Made by a program: the position numbers and the translations under genes. From NCBI GenBank assembly GCA_021163465.1, contig JAGGWU010000118.1, positions 1 through 8,726 of the forward strand: a stretch of DNA of 8,726 bases, in the 5' to 3' direction. This stretch comes from Candidatus Bipolaricaulota bacterium. Lineage in GTDB: Bacteria > Bipolaricaulota > Bipolaricaulia > Bipolaricaulales > Bipolaricaulaceae. How positions within the stretch are numbered: position 1 is the first letter of the stretch; each line of letters opens with the position of its first letter. Below, one piece after another: positions 1 to 5,989 of the stretch. The notes under the pieces were generated by a model. The model searched no databases and was not told the DNA's origin. It was given only the letters and a program-made list of their open reading frames with translations.

Positions 1-171
1 GGCTCTCCCTTAGCGATGCGTAGCTGCTCCCGCACCAGGTTCCTGCTCACCCGGACCTCCGAGACGGGGTGTTCCACCTGATCCCCGTATCCAGGTGGAA
101 CACCCCGTCTCGGAGGTCCGGGTGAGCAGGAACCTGGTGCGGGAGCAGCTGCGCATCGCTAAGGGAGAGCC
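1..171. repeat. 80-bp near-perfect inverted repeat at the window edge
   Basis: Bases 1-80 are the reverse complement of bases 92-171, separated by 11 nt (81-91). There is one mismatch: T21 faces G151. The right arm is genuine accC coding sequence; the left arm is an antisense copy of the same codons. The mismatch is synonymous in the accC frame (CTG against CTA, both Leu). The plus-strand accC frame meets a TAG at 11-13 inside the left arm, so the copy cannot be coding. A sharp fold-back at a sequence end, centred inside a highly conserved protein motif, is typical of chimeric amplification or of an assembly end. A real hairpin is possible but less likely. Confidence 0.95.
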
Positions 172-559
172 CTTGGGGTATTCCCAGGAACAGATCGAGT
201 TCTGGGGCTGGGCCATGGAGTGCCGGATCAACGCCGAGGACCCCGCCCACGACTTCCTCCCTTCCACCGGTAGGATCCACATAGAGCACCTCCCCGGCGG
301 GATCGGGGTGCGCCTCGATACCCACATATACCAGGGGATGGAGGTCCTGCCCTATTACGATCCCCTCCTGGCCAAGCTCATCACCTTCGGCGAGGACCGG
401 GAGGAGGCACGCCTCAGGATGTACTCGGCCCTCAAACGCTTCCGCATCTCGGGGGTCAAGACCAACGTGGAGCTCCTTTTGGAGGTGATTTCCCATCCCG
501 ACTTCGCCCGGGCCTACCATGCCACCGACCTCCTTGAGAGGATCCTTCCGCCGAAGTAG
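83..559 (+). CDS. accC: Biotin carboxylase, C-terminal part (5' end lost at inverted repeat)
   Basis: This is the C-terminal third of a biotin carboxylase, the ATP-grasp subunit that carboxylates biotin on its carrier protein in acetyl-CoA carboxylase or a related acyl-CoA/pyruvate carboxylase. The readable frame begins P-R-I-Q-V-E-H-P at 83-106, matching the family motif N-x-R-(I/L)-Q-V-E-H-P with its catalytic Glu. It is followed by LVREQLRIAKGEPL, ECRINAEDP, the loop GGIGVRLDTHIY with the conserved catalytic Arg, and the biotin-carboxylase C-terminal domain ending LLERILPPK. About 158 of roughly 450 residues are present. The upstream part is replaced at about base 81 by the antisense arm of the inverted repeat, so no start codon exists here. 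It ends 9 nt before ffh. A carboxylase other than acetyl-CoA carboxylase cannot be excluded. Confidence 0.93.
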   Translation, partial: PRIQVEHPVSEVRVSRNLVREQLRIAKGEPLGYSQEQIEFWGWAMECRINAEDPAHDFLPSTGRIHIEHLPGGIGVRLDTHIYQGMEVLPYYDPLLAKLITFGEDREEARLRMYSALKRFRISGVKTNVELLLEVISHPDFARAYHATDLLERILPPK

Positions 560-568
560 ACTGCGTTT

Positions 569-1894
569 GTGTTCGAGTCTCTAACGGAAAGGCTTTCCCG
601 GATCTTCAAGCGGCTCGGGGGAAAGGGTGTCCTCTCCGAGGCCGACGTCAAAGAGGGTCTTCGCGAGATCCGCCGGGCCCTTCTTTCCGCCGATGTGCAC
701 TTCTCGGTGGTGAAGGAGCTCACGGAGAGGATCCGCGCCCGCGCCGTGGGGAAGGAGGTCCTTTCCTCCCTCACCCCCGCCCAGCAGCTCCTCAAGATCG
801 TGCGGGACGAGCTTGCCGGGATCATGGGTGGGGAGGTGGCCTCCCTCAACCTCAGAGGCCAGCCGGCCCTGGTAATGTTGGTGGGGCCCAAGGGAGGGGG
901 GAAGACCACCACCGCGGGGAAGCTCGCCCTGTACTTGCGCAAGCACGGGCGCCACCCGCTCCTTTTCTGCGCCGACCCCTTCCGCCCCGCGGCGGCGGAA
1001 CAGCTCTCATCCCTTGCGGAGAAGGTCGGGGTCCCGTTTCGAGATGGGGGTTCAGCCCCGATTATCAACCTCAGGGCCGCCGTCCGTGAGGCCCCGGAAG
1101 TTCCGGTGGATACGTTGATCATCGATACCCCGGGGTCACTGCCGGGACAGGAAGAGGTCCTCAAGTTCCTGACGGAGCTCGTCGGGACATTCTCCCCCGG
1201 GGACGTCCTTTTGGTGTTGGATGCCTTGGTGGGGCAGGAGGCGGTGGGGATCGCCAACTCATTCCTCCCATTGGGAACCACCGGGGTGGTGCTCACCAAG
1301 CTCGACGGGGACGCCCGGGGAGGGGCGGCGCTCTCGGTGCGGTATGCCACGGGGCTTCCGATCCTGTTCGTTGGGACAGGCGAACGTCCCCCCGACCTGG
1401 AGGTCTTCCACCCCACCAGGATGGCCGACCGGATCCTGGGCCTGGGGGATCTTGCGGGCCTGTTCGAAAAGGTGGAGGAAGCGGCGGGGAAGGATTTGGA
1501 AAAGCTTTCCCGAAAGGTCCGCACCGGGGAGTTCACCCTCCAGGATTACCTGGAGGAGCTGGAGGCCATGCGCCGGGCCGGCCCCATTTCCCAGCTCCTT
1601 TCCCGGATCCCTGGGTTCGGTCGGATGGCGGATGATCCCGAACTGGAACGGGAATTGGTGAAGGTCCGGGCCATCATACAGTCCATGACCCCCGAGGAGC
1701 GCGCCAACCCCCATATAATCGGTGCCAGCCGCAAGCGCCGCATCGCCAGGGGCTCCGGTACCACCGTTCAAGACGTAAACCGCCTCCTTTCCCAGTTCGA
1801 GAAGATGCGCAAGCTCATGAAGCGGATGGGAAAGAAGAAGGGGCTTCCTCCCGGCTGGGAGTCCTTCCTGCGGGAGAATCAGCCCAGGCTTTGA
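569..1894 (+). CDS. ffh: Signal recognition particle GTPase Ffh (SRP54), with unusual G motifs
   Basis: Ffh binds 4.5S/SRP RNA and signal sequences and targets ribosomes to FtsY at the membrane. The product has 441 residues, the usual length. Residues 1-85 form the N domain, including ALLSADVHFSVVKE. The G domain follows: G1 GPKGGGKTTTAGKLA (106-120), G2 ADPFRPAAAEQL (135-146), G3 IIDTPGS (184-190), TKLDGDARGGAALS (243-256) and VGTGERPPDLEVFHP (268-282). The M domain from about 322 carries the RNA-binding stretch ASRKRRIARGSGTTVQDVN (386-404). Two motifs depart from family consensus: G1 is normally G-x-Q-G-S-G-K-T, here G-P-K-G-G-G-K-T; G3 is normally D-T-A-G-R, here D-T-P-G-S. The rest of the protein is canonical and unbroken. 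The GTG start at 569 is chosen because MFESLTERLSRIFKRL matches the family N-terminus. No clear Shine-Dalgarno sequence is visible, so coupling to accC is likely. Confidence 0.97.
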   Translation: MFESLTERLSRIFKRLGGKGVLSEADVKEGLREIRRALLSADVHFSVVKELTERIRARAVGKEVLSSLTPAQQLLKIVRDELAGIMGGEVASLNLRGQPALVMLVGPKGGGKTTTAGKLALYLRKHGRHPLLFCADPFRPAAAEQLSSLAEKVGVPFRDGGSAPIINLRAAVREAPEVPVDTLIIDTPGSLPGQEEVLKFLTELVGTFSPGDVLLVLDALVGQEAVGIANSFLPLGTTGVVLTKLDGDARGGAALSVRYATGLPILFVGTGERPPDLEVFHPTRMADRILGLGDLAGLFEKVEEAAGKDLEKLSRKVRTGEFTLQDYLEELEAMRRAGPISQLLSRIPGFGRMADDPELERELVKVRAIIQSMTPEERANPHIIGASRKRRIARGSGTTVQDVNRLLSQFEKMRKLMKRMGKKKGLPPGWESFLRENQPRL

Positions 1895-1911
1895 AGTAAA
1901 CTTACCCGGCA

Positions 1912-1929
1912 AAGCCCGACCGCGGGTTT
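1912..1929 (+). terminator. Small hairpin between ffh and rpsP
   Basis: A 7-bp stem (AAGCCCG paired with CGGGTTT, including one G-U pair) encloses the 4-nt loop ACCG in the 77-nt gap between ffh and rpsP, the only notable gap in the plus-strand block. It is followed by CTTGC rather than a T run, so it is weak as an intrinsic terminator. It could be an attenuator, a processing site or chance in GC-rich DNA. Confidence 0.25.
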
Positions 1930-1958
1930 CTTGCAGCTCGACGTGTCACATCACAAGC

Positions 1959-1966
1959 GGGGTGAT
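1959..1966 (+). promoter_or_regulatory. Shine-Dalgarno site of rpsP
   Basis: GGGGTGAT lies 5 nt before the rpsP ATG at 1972 and complements the 16S 3' end (anti-SD pairing with GGTGAT). The same octamer occurs at 2203-2210 before the next gene. Confidence 0.75.
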
Positions 1967-1971
1967 AACTC

Positions 1972-2286
1972 ATGGCGGTGAAGATAAGGCTACAACGGGT
2001 AGGAAAGAAGAAGCAGCCCAGCTATCGGCTCGTGGTGGTGGAAGCCACGGAAAAGAGGGACGGGAAGGTGATCGCCAAGATCGGGCACGTGAATCCCCTC
2101 ACCGATCCCTGGGACATCACCGTAGATGTGGAGGAGGCACTGGAGTGGCTCCGACAGGGGGCACAACCCACCCACGCCGCCAAAAGGGTCCTTTCCAAGG
2201 CCGGGGTGATGAAGCTCTGGCATGAGGAACGGTTCGGAAAGAAGGGAGAAGGTACGGACGCGGGAGGCGGGGACGCTTCCGGTTGA
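1972..2286 (+). CDS. rpsP: 30S ribosomal protein S16
   Basis: Ribosomal protein S16 is an early-binding component of the small subunit. The 104-residue product begins with the family signature MAVKIRLQRVGKKKQPSYRL, followed by VVVEATEKRDGKVIAKIG, N-P-L at about 41-43 and AAKRVLSKAGVM near 69-80. These match S16 throughout. The last ~20 residues are a Gly/Glu/Lys-rich tail, as in many S16 proteins. ATG 1972 follows a good Shine-Dalgarno site. The 3' 65 bases overlap the start of the next ORF in another frame, so the hydrophilic tail and the neighbour's N-terminus share DNA. Confidence 0.97.
   Translation: MAVKIRLQRVGKKKQPSYRLVVVEATEKRDGKVIAKIGHVNPLTDPWDITVDVEEALEWLRQGAQPTHAAKRVLSKAGVMKLWHEERFGKKGEGTDAGGGDASG
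2203..2210 (+). promoter_or_regulatory. Shine-Dalgarno site inside rpsP for the KhpA-like ORF
   Basis: GGGGTGAT, the same octamer used by rpsP, sits 11 nt before ATG 2222 and inside rpsP coding sequence. That ATG is the only ATG/GTG/TTG ahead of the conserved part of the downstream ORF, so this site supports a 65-nt overlapping start. Confidence 0.5.
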
Positions 2287-2491
2287 GCTCGTCCGATACC
2301 TCGTCTCCAACCTTGCTCCCGGGGAATTCCGGATCGTGCATGTGTGGACCCCGGGATTGGATTTGGTGATCCTCCGTCCCAGTCCCCTGGCCCGGCGGCG
2401 ATTCAAGAAGCGGGATTTCGAGGCGATCTCCTTCGTCGTCGAGAGGATCTGCGAGCGGGCGGGAAGGCCGACGGTGGTGGAGGTCGGATGA
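2222..2491 (+). CDS. Small protein in the khpA position; degenerate KH-like, no GXXG
   Basis: This 89-residue protein lies between rpsP and trmD, where many bacteria encode KhpA (a small KH-domain RNA-binding protein) and then RimM. Residues 19-32 (TLPVELVRYLVSNL) resemble the KhpA N-terminus. LDLVILRPSPLARRR (46-60) matches the outline of the family strand and the loop leading to the RNA-binding helix. FVVERICERAGRPTVVEVG (71-89) resembles the C-terminal helix and strand. The hallmark G-X-X-G loop is missing; ARRRFKKRD (57-65) stands in its place and is strongly basic. Residues 1-18 come from the rpsP overlap and may be non-conserved. The stop overlaps the trmD start (ATGA, 2488-2491), so it is almost certainly translated. 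The assignment rests on position, size and faint similarity only; an unrelated lineage-specific protein is the alternative. Confidence 0.7.
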   Translation: MRNGSERREKVRTREAGTLPVELVRYLVSNLAPGEFRIVHVWTPGLDLVILRPSPLARRRFKKRDFEAISFVVERICERAGRPTVVEVG

Positions 2492-3183
2492 GGTTCGATA
2501 TCGTCACCATCTACCCCGAGATGCTGGAGCCTTTCTTTTCCTCCGGGGTTCTGTGGTCGGCGCAGAAGAAGGGCCTCATCGAGATCCACATCCACGATCT
2601 CCGCGCCTTCGCCCCGGACCGGGGGATCGTGGACGATCGCCCCTACGGGGGCGGGGCAGGGATGGTGATGCGGCCGGAGCCGTTTTTCCGGGCCGTCGAT
2701 GCGATCACCCGGGAGGTGGGGAGGCGCCCGTACGTGATACTCCTCTCCGCCCAGGGGAAGCTCTTCCGCCAGGACATGGCCCGAGAGCTCGCCCGCAAAG
2801 GGGAGTTGGTCCTCCTCTGCGGCCGCTACGAGGGGGTGGACGAGCGGGTGGCGGAGACGGCGGATCTCGAGCTCTCCATCGGTGATTACGTGTTGGCAGG
2901 GGGAGAGCTTCCCGCCGCGGTAGTGGTGGAGGCGGTGGCGCGGATGGTCCCCGGGGTGGTGGGACGGTACTGGTCGGCCGCCACCGATTCCTTCTTCTGT
3001 GGTCCCCGCCTAGGGTATCCCCAGTACACCCGTCCCCGGGTCTTCCGGGGTATGCGTGTCCCGGAAGTATTGCTCTCGGGAAACCACGAGCGGATCGCCC
3101 GCTTCCGCGAGCGGGAGGCATGGCGCAAGACCTTGGAGAACCGGCCGGACCTCCTGGGCCTCTCCATCGAGGCCGACCCCTAG
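2488..3183 (+). CDS. trmD: tRNA (guanine-N1)-methyltransferase TrmD
   Basis: TrmD makes m1G37 in tRNAs reading CNN codons from S-adenosylmethionine, which prevents +1 frameshifting, notably at proline codons. The 231-residue product shows the family pattern in order: MRFDIVTIYPEML at the start, DDRPYGGGAGMVMRPEP (about 50-66), LCGRYEGVDERV, SIGDYVLAGGELPA (the trefoil-knot cofactor site), the T-D-S-F motif holding the conserved acidic catalytic residue, YPQYTRP, and VPEVLLSGNHERIARFRERE. The length is slightly short of the ~240-255 norm at the C-terminus. ATG 2488 overlaps the previous stop and is preceded by GGAGGT (2479-2484). A longer in-frame GTG start at 2344 is rejected because it would add non-family sequence overlapping the preceding ORF. 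Confidence 0.97.
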   Translation: MRFDIVTIYPEMLEPFFSSGVLWSAQKKGLIEIHIHDLRAFAPDRGIVDDRPYGGGAGMVMRPEPFFRAVDAITREVGRRPYVILLSAQGKLFRQDMARELARKGELVLLCGRYEGVDERVAETADLELSIGDYVLAGGELPAAVVVEAVARMVPGVVGRYWSAATDSFFCGPRLGYPQYTRPRVFRGMRVPEVLLSGNHERIARFREREAWRKTLENRPDLLGLSIEADP

Positions 3184-3185
3184 AG

Positions 3186-3740
3186 ATGGCGAACCTGTAC
3201 GTGGCGCTGATGCATTACCCCATGAAGAGCCTGAAGGGCGGGGTGGTGGCCACCGCCATCACCTCCCTGGACGTCGTGGACATCGCCCGGAGCTGTCGCA
3301 CCTACAACGTCTCCCGCTACTTCATCGTCCATCCCCTGGAGTCCCAACGCACCATCGTCCAGCGGATCCTGGAGTTCTGGCGCCAGGAGCGTCCTTCCCG
3401 GGTGGAAGCGGTGGAGATCATCTCGGTGATGGAGGACTTGGAGGATTGCGTTCATATGGTAAGCGAATGGGAGGGGCAGGACCCCCTGATCTGGGGGACT
3501 TCCGCCCGTCCGGGGCTCCCCTATCCCCGGATAACTTGGGAGGAGGCCCGAAAGCATTTGCGTACGGAGGAAAAGCCGGTATTGTTATTGTTCGGCACCG
3601 GCAACGGCATGGCCGAAGAGCTCCTTTGGGCTTGCGATGCCCTCCTTCCTCCGGTGCGGGAGAAAAACGATTACAACCACCTCTCGGTCCGGGCCGCAGC
3701 GGCGATCATCCTGGACCGGTTGAAAGGAGATGAGGGATGA
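3186..3740 (+). CDS. SPOUT-class RNA methyltransferase, TM1570 family
   Basis: This 184-residue protein belongs to the family I recall as the TM1570-type, SAM-dependent RNA methyltransferase family (Pfam Methyltrn_RNA_4). Characteristic segments are NLYVALMHYPMKSLKGGVV at the N-terminus, ATAITSLDVVDIARSCRTYN (23-42), FIVHPLESQ, the cofactor-loop-like LLLFGTGNGMAEELLWACD near 136-154, and NDYNHLSVRAAAAIILDRL near the end, which resembles the SPOUT signature of a conserved Asn and Ser-Val-Arg helix. The gene directly follows trmD, as in Thermotoga, so it probably modifies tRNA or rRNA; the target base cannot be read from sequence. ATG 3186 lies 2 nt after the trmD stop. Its own stop overlaps rplS. 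Confidence 0.88.
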   Translation: MANLYVALMHYPMKSLKGGVVATAITSLDVVDIARSCRTYNVSRYFIVHPLESQRTIVQRILEFWRQERPSRVEAVEIISVMEDLEDCVHMVSEWEGQDPLIWGTSARPGLPYPRITWEEARKHLRTEEKPVLLLFGTGNGMAEELLWACDALLPPVREKNDYNHLSVRAAAAIILDRLKGDEG

Positions 3741-4084
3741 TGGGCTACGACGATCTCATCCGCATGGTGGAGGCGAAATTCACGGCAGAAAAGGAGATCC
3801 CTGAGTTCCGTCCCGGGGACATCGTCCGGGTGCACGAGCGGATCAGGGAGGGGTCGCGGGAGCGGACGGTGGTATTCGAGGGTGTAGTCCTTAAGCGGGC
3901 CGGCTCCGGCGCCCGGGCCACCATCACCGTGCGCAAGATCGCGGCCGGGGTGGGGGTGGAGCGCACCTTCTACCTATACTCCCCCAGCGTTCAGCGGATC
4001 GAGGTGGTGCGCCGCTCCCAAAAGGTCCGCCAGGCGCGGCCCTTTTACCTGCGCCGCTACACCAACATCCATCACATCCGATGA
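3737..4084 (+). CDS. rplS: 50S ribosomal protein L19
   Basis: L19 sits at the 30S-50S interface. The 115-residue product matches the family: FRPGDIVRVHERIREGSRER (24-43), VFEGVVLKRAGSGARATITV, RKIAAGVGVERTFYLYSP and VRRSQKVRQARPFYLRR, ending near the usual length. The start at 3737 (ATG ATG) overlaps the previous stop as ATGA, and GGAG at 3726-3729 gives a 7-nt spacing. The second ATG at 3740 is an equal alternative. Its stop overlaps the lepB start (ATGA at 4081-4084). Confidence 0.97.
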   Translation: MMGYDDLIRMVEAKFTAEKEIPEFRPGDIVRVHERIREGSRERTVVFEGVVLKRAGSGARATITVRKIAAGVGVERTFYLYSPSVQRIEVVRRSQKVRQARPFYLRRYTNIHHIR

Positions 4085-4992
4085 GATTCCGCCGCAAGAA
4101 AAAGAAGAAGAAACCGCCACCGATCGTCCGGTTGGCCCACCGTTTCGGGTGGTATCCCGGGCCGGTGGCGGCCTACCTCCTCGGTTGGGTAGAGGCCATC
4201 GTGGAGGCGGTGGCCATCGCCCTCATCATCATCAACTTCGTCACCGTCCACATGTACGTTCCCTCCGAGTCCATGATCCCCACCATAAAGCCGGGGGACC
4301 GGTTCTTCGTGGACCGCATCTCCTACTACTTTCGGGATCCCAAGCCGGGAGACGTGGTGGTCTTCTACCACCTGGAGTCCCTGAAGGTGACCGGGGTTCG
4401 GAAGGGAAGCCCCGCGGATGTGGCCGGGCTCGAACCGGGGGATTGGATCGTCTATCCCGGTGACCCCTCCCTTGGGGTCGGAGGGGAACCCATCTCCCAT
4501 CTTCTGGTGCTCAAGGAAAGGATCAGGGCACATCGCGGGGAGGATCTGGTGTTCACCGTGCTCCGGGGGGAGTTCCCCCGGGCGGTGCGGCTCGACCTCA
4601 CGGTGTCGGTTCCCCCCGACGCCGACGACCTCTCCGACCTCGGCATCAGGTACAAGGCCCGCTACGCTCGCTACGTCAAGCGCCTCATCGCCGTGGGGGG
4701 CCAAACGGTGGAGATCAAGGGTGGCAAAGTTTACGTGGACGGAAAAGTTCCCACCTTCGCCGCTGCACATACCTATTGGGCTGGGGATCCCCGGATGCGG
4801 TACGGTGTCACCCCCACGCCGGTTCCCGAGGGCTACTATTTTGTCCTGGGCGACAACACCATGAACTCCTATGACTCCCGCTACTGGGGGTTTGTCCCGG
4901 CCCGGGCGTTTATCGGGGAGCCGTATTTCCGGATCTGGCCCCTGCCGCGCTTCGGTCCCATGAACGGTTACTTCGGCTCTTCCAAATGGTGA
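4081..4992 (+). CDS. lepB: Signal peptidase I with an inserted PDZ domain
   Basis: Type I signal peptidase cleaves signal peptides from exported proteins at the membrane's outer face. The product has 303 residues. A basic N-terminus (K-rich, residues 4-11) precedes one membrane segment, about 36-58. Box B is PSESMIPTIKPGDRFFVDR (61-79), with catalytic Ser64. Box D is YVKRLIAVGGQTVEI (198-212), with the general-base Lys200. Box E is GDNTMNSYDSRYWGFVP (257-273). Between Ser64 and Lys200, residues about 101-178 form a typical PDZ module: VTGVRKGSPADVAGLEPGDW, then VLKERIRAHRGEDLVFTVLR and a closing beta strand. I do not know this insertion from standard LepB proteins. All catalytic residues are intact, so an active enzyme is likely, with substrate access or partner binding altered. 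The start is coupled to rplS, with no separate Shine-Dalgarno sequence seen. Confidence 0.93.
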   Translation: MRFRRKKKKKKPPPIVRLAHRFGWYPGPVAAYLLGWVEAIVEAVAIALIIINFVTVHMYVPSESMIPTIKPGDRFFVDRISYYFRDPKPGDVVVFYHLESLKVTGVRKGSPADVAGLEPGDWIVYPGDPSLGVGGEPISHLLVLKERIRAHRGEDLVFTVLRGEFPRAVRLDLTVSVPPDADDLSDLGIRYKARYARYVKRLIAVGGQTVEIKGGKVYVDGKVPTFAAAHTYWAGDPRMRYGVTPTPVPEGYYFVLGDNTMNSYDSRYWGFVPARAFIGEPYFRIWPLPRFGPMNGYFGSSKW

Positions 4993-4993
4993 G

Positions 4994-5989
4994 ATGAAGG
5001 CCTTCGTCACCGGCGCCACGGGGTTCATCGGGGCCAACGTGGTCCGGGCCTTGCTCGCCAAAGGTTTCGAGGTCAAGGCCCTGGTGCGTCCGAGCTCGGA
5101 CCGCCGCAACATCCAAGGCCTGTCCATCGAAGTGGTAGAAGGAGACCTTCGCGATCTCTCTTCCATAAAGCGGGGTATGGAGGGCTGTGAGGTTGTCTTC
5201 CACGTGGGGGCCCTCTACTCCTTCTGGGTGCGGCCCAAAAGGCTCATCTACGAGGTGAACGTGGACGGGACGAGGAACGTCCTGCGGGCGGCCTACGAGC
5301 TCGGGATGGAGAGGGTCGTCTACACGAGCTCTATCGCGGCTTTGGGCCGGGGCACGAAGGAAAACCCCGCCGACGAGGACACCCCGGTGCGCCCCGAGGT
5401 ATTGATCGGGGACTACAAAAAGAGCAAATACCTTGCCCAAGAGGTGGCGCTTCAGTTCGCGAAGAGGGGACTTCCGGTGGTGATCGTCAACCCCAGCTTC
5501 CCCGTGGGCCCTTATGACATCAAGCCCACCCCCACCGGGCAGCTGATCCTGGATTTCCTGAGGCACAAGCTTCCCGCCTACATGGATACGGGGATGAACG
5601 TGGTGGCAGCCGAAGACGTAGCCCGAGGTCACCTCCTTGCCCTGGAGCGGGGAAGGGTCGGGGAGTGCTACATCCTGGGCGGGGAAAATCTCACCATGAA
5701 GGAACTCCTGGACACCCTTTCCCGGATTACCGGGCTTCCGGCACCCAAGTACAGATTTCCCTACGCCCTGGCGCTTCCCCTCTCATACCTCAATATCTGG
5801 CTCTGCCTCCTCACCGGCGGGAAGCCCCGGATGACCCCGGACACGGTACGCATGACCCGGTACTACGAGTTCTTCGATATCCGGAAGGCGCGGGAGGAGC
5901 TGGGGTATGAACCCATGCCGGCCGAGGAGGCCCTGAGGCGGGCGGTGGAGTGGTTTAAAACTAGTGGGATGGTGGAGAAAGGAGGATAA
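4994..5989 (+). CDS. NAD(P)-dependent epimerase/dehydratase, HpnA-like
   Basis: This is a 331-residue extended short-chain dehydrogenase/reductase. It has the Rossmann motif GATGFIG (7-13), RPSSDRRNI with the dinucleotide-selecting region, VVEGDLRD (47-54), TSS (111-113) and the catalytic pair Tyr141/Lys145 in YKKSK. Several stretches fit HpnA, the 'hopanoid-associated sugar epimerase': ALVRPSSDRRN, VVIVNPSFPVGP, DIKPTPTGQLI, PAYMDTGMNVV and YILGGENLTMKELL. HpnA proteins occur in organisms both with and without hopanoids, and no other hopanoid gene is in this window, so a nucleotide-sugar or dihydroflavonol-reductase-like substrate is equally possible. ATG 4994 comes 1 nt after the lepB stop; osmC begins immediately after its TAA. 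Confidence 0.88.
   Translation: MKAFVTGATGFIGANVVRALLAKGFEVKALVRPSSDRRNIQGLSIEVVEGDLRDLSSIKRGMEGCEVVFHVGALYSFWVRPKRLIYEVNVDGTRNVLRAAYELGMERVVYTSSIAALGRGTKENPADEDTPVRPEVLIGDYKKSKYLAQEVALQFAKRGLPVVIVNPSFPVGPYDIKPTPTGQLILDFLRHKLPAYMDTGMNVVAAEDVARGHLLALERGRVGECYILGGENLTMKELLDTLSRITGLPAPKYRFPYALALPLSYLNIWLCLLTGGKPRMTPDTVRMTRYYEFFDIRKAREELGYEPMPAEEALRRAVEWFKTSGMVEKGG

Noticed and set aside
10..327. Minus-strand open frame running through the inverted repeat
   Set aside because: It reads antisense accC plus the artefactual arm and resembles no protein.
514..1536. Long minus-strand open frame (340 codons) opposite ffh
   Set aside because: It is antisense to a fully canonical ffh. Its Arg/Ser/Pro-rich composition is typical of the reverse frame of GC-rich coding DNA.
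1895..1971. Promoter for rpsP in the 77-nt gap
   Set aside because: TTGAAG at 1891-1896 could pass as a -35 element, but no convincing -10 sequence follows at proper spacing.
2344..2487. Longer TrmD start at GTG 2344
   Set aside because: The added residues overlap the KhpA-like ORF and do not match TrmD; ATG 2488 gives the exact family N-terminus.
2222..2491. RimM remnant as identity of the small ORF
   Set aside because: There is no RimM N-terminal domain or PRC-barrel pattern; the outline fits a small KH protein better.
4072..5166. Minus-strand open frame (364 codons) opposite lepB and the epimerase start
   Set aside because: Both plus-strand genes are clear family members. The antisense product is His/Gly/Asp-rich with no motif.
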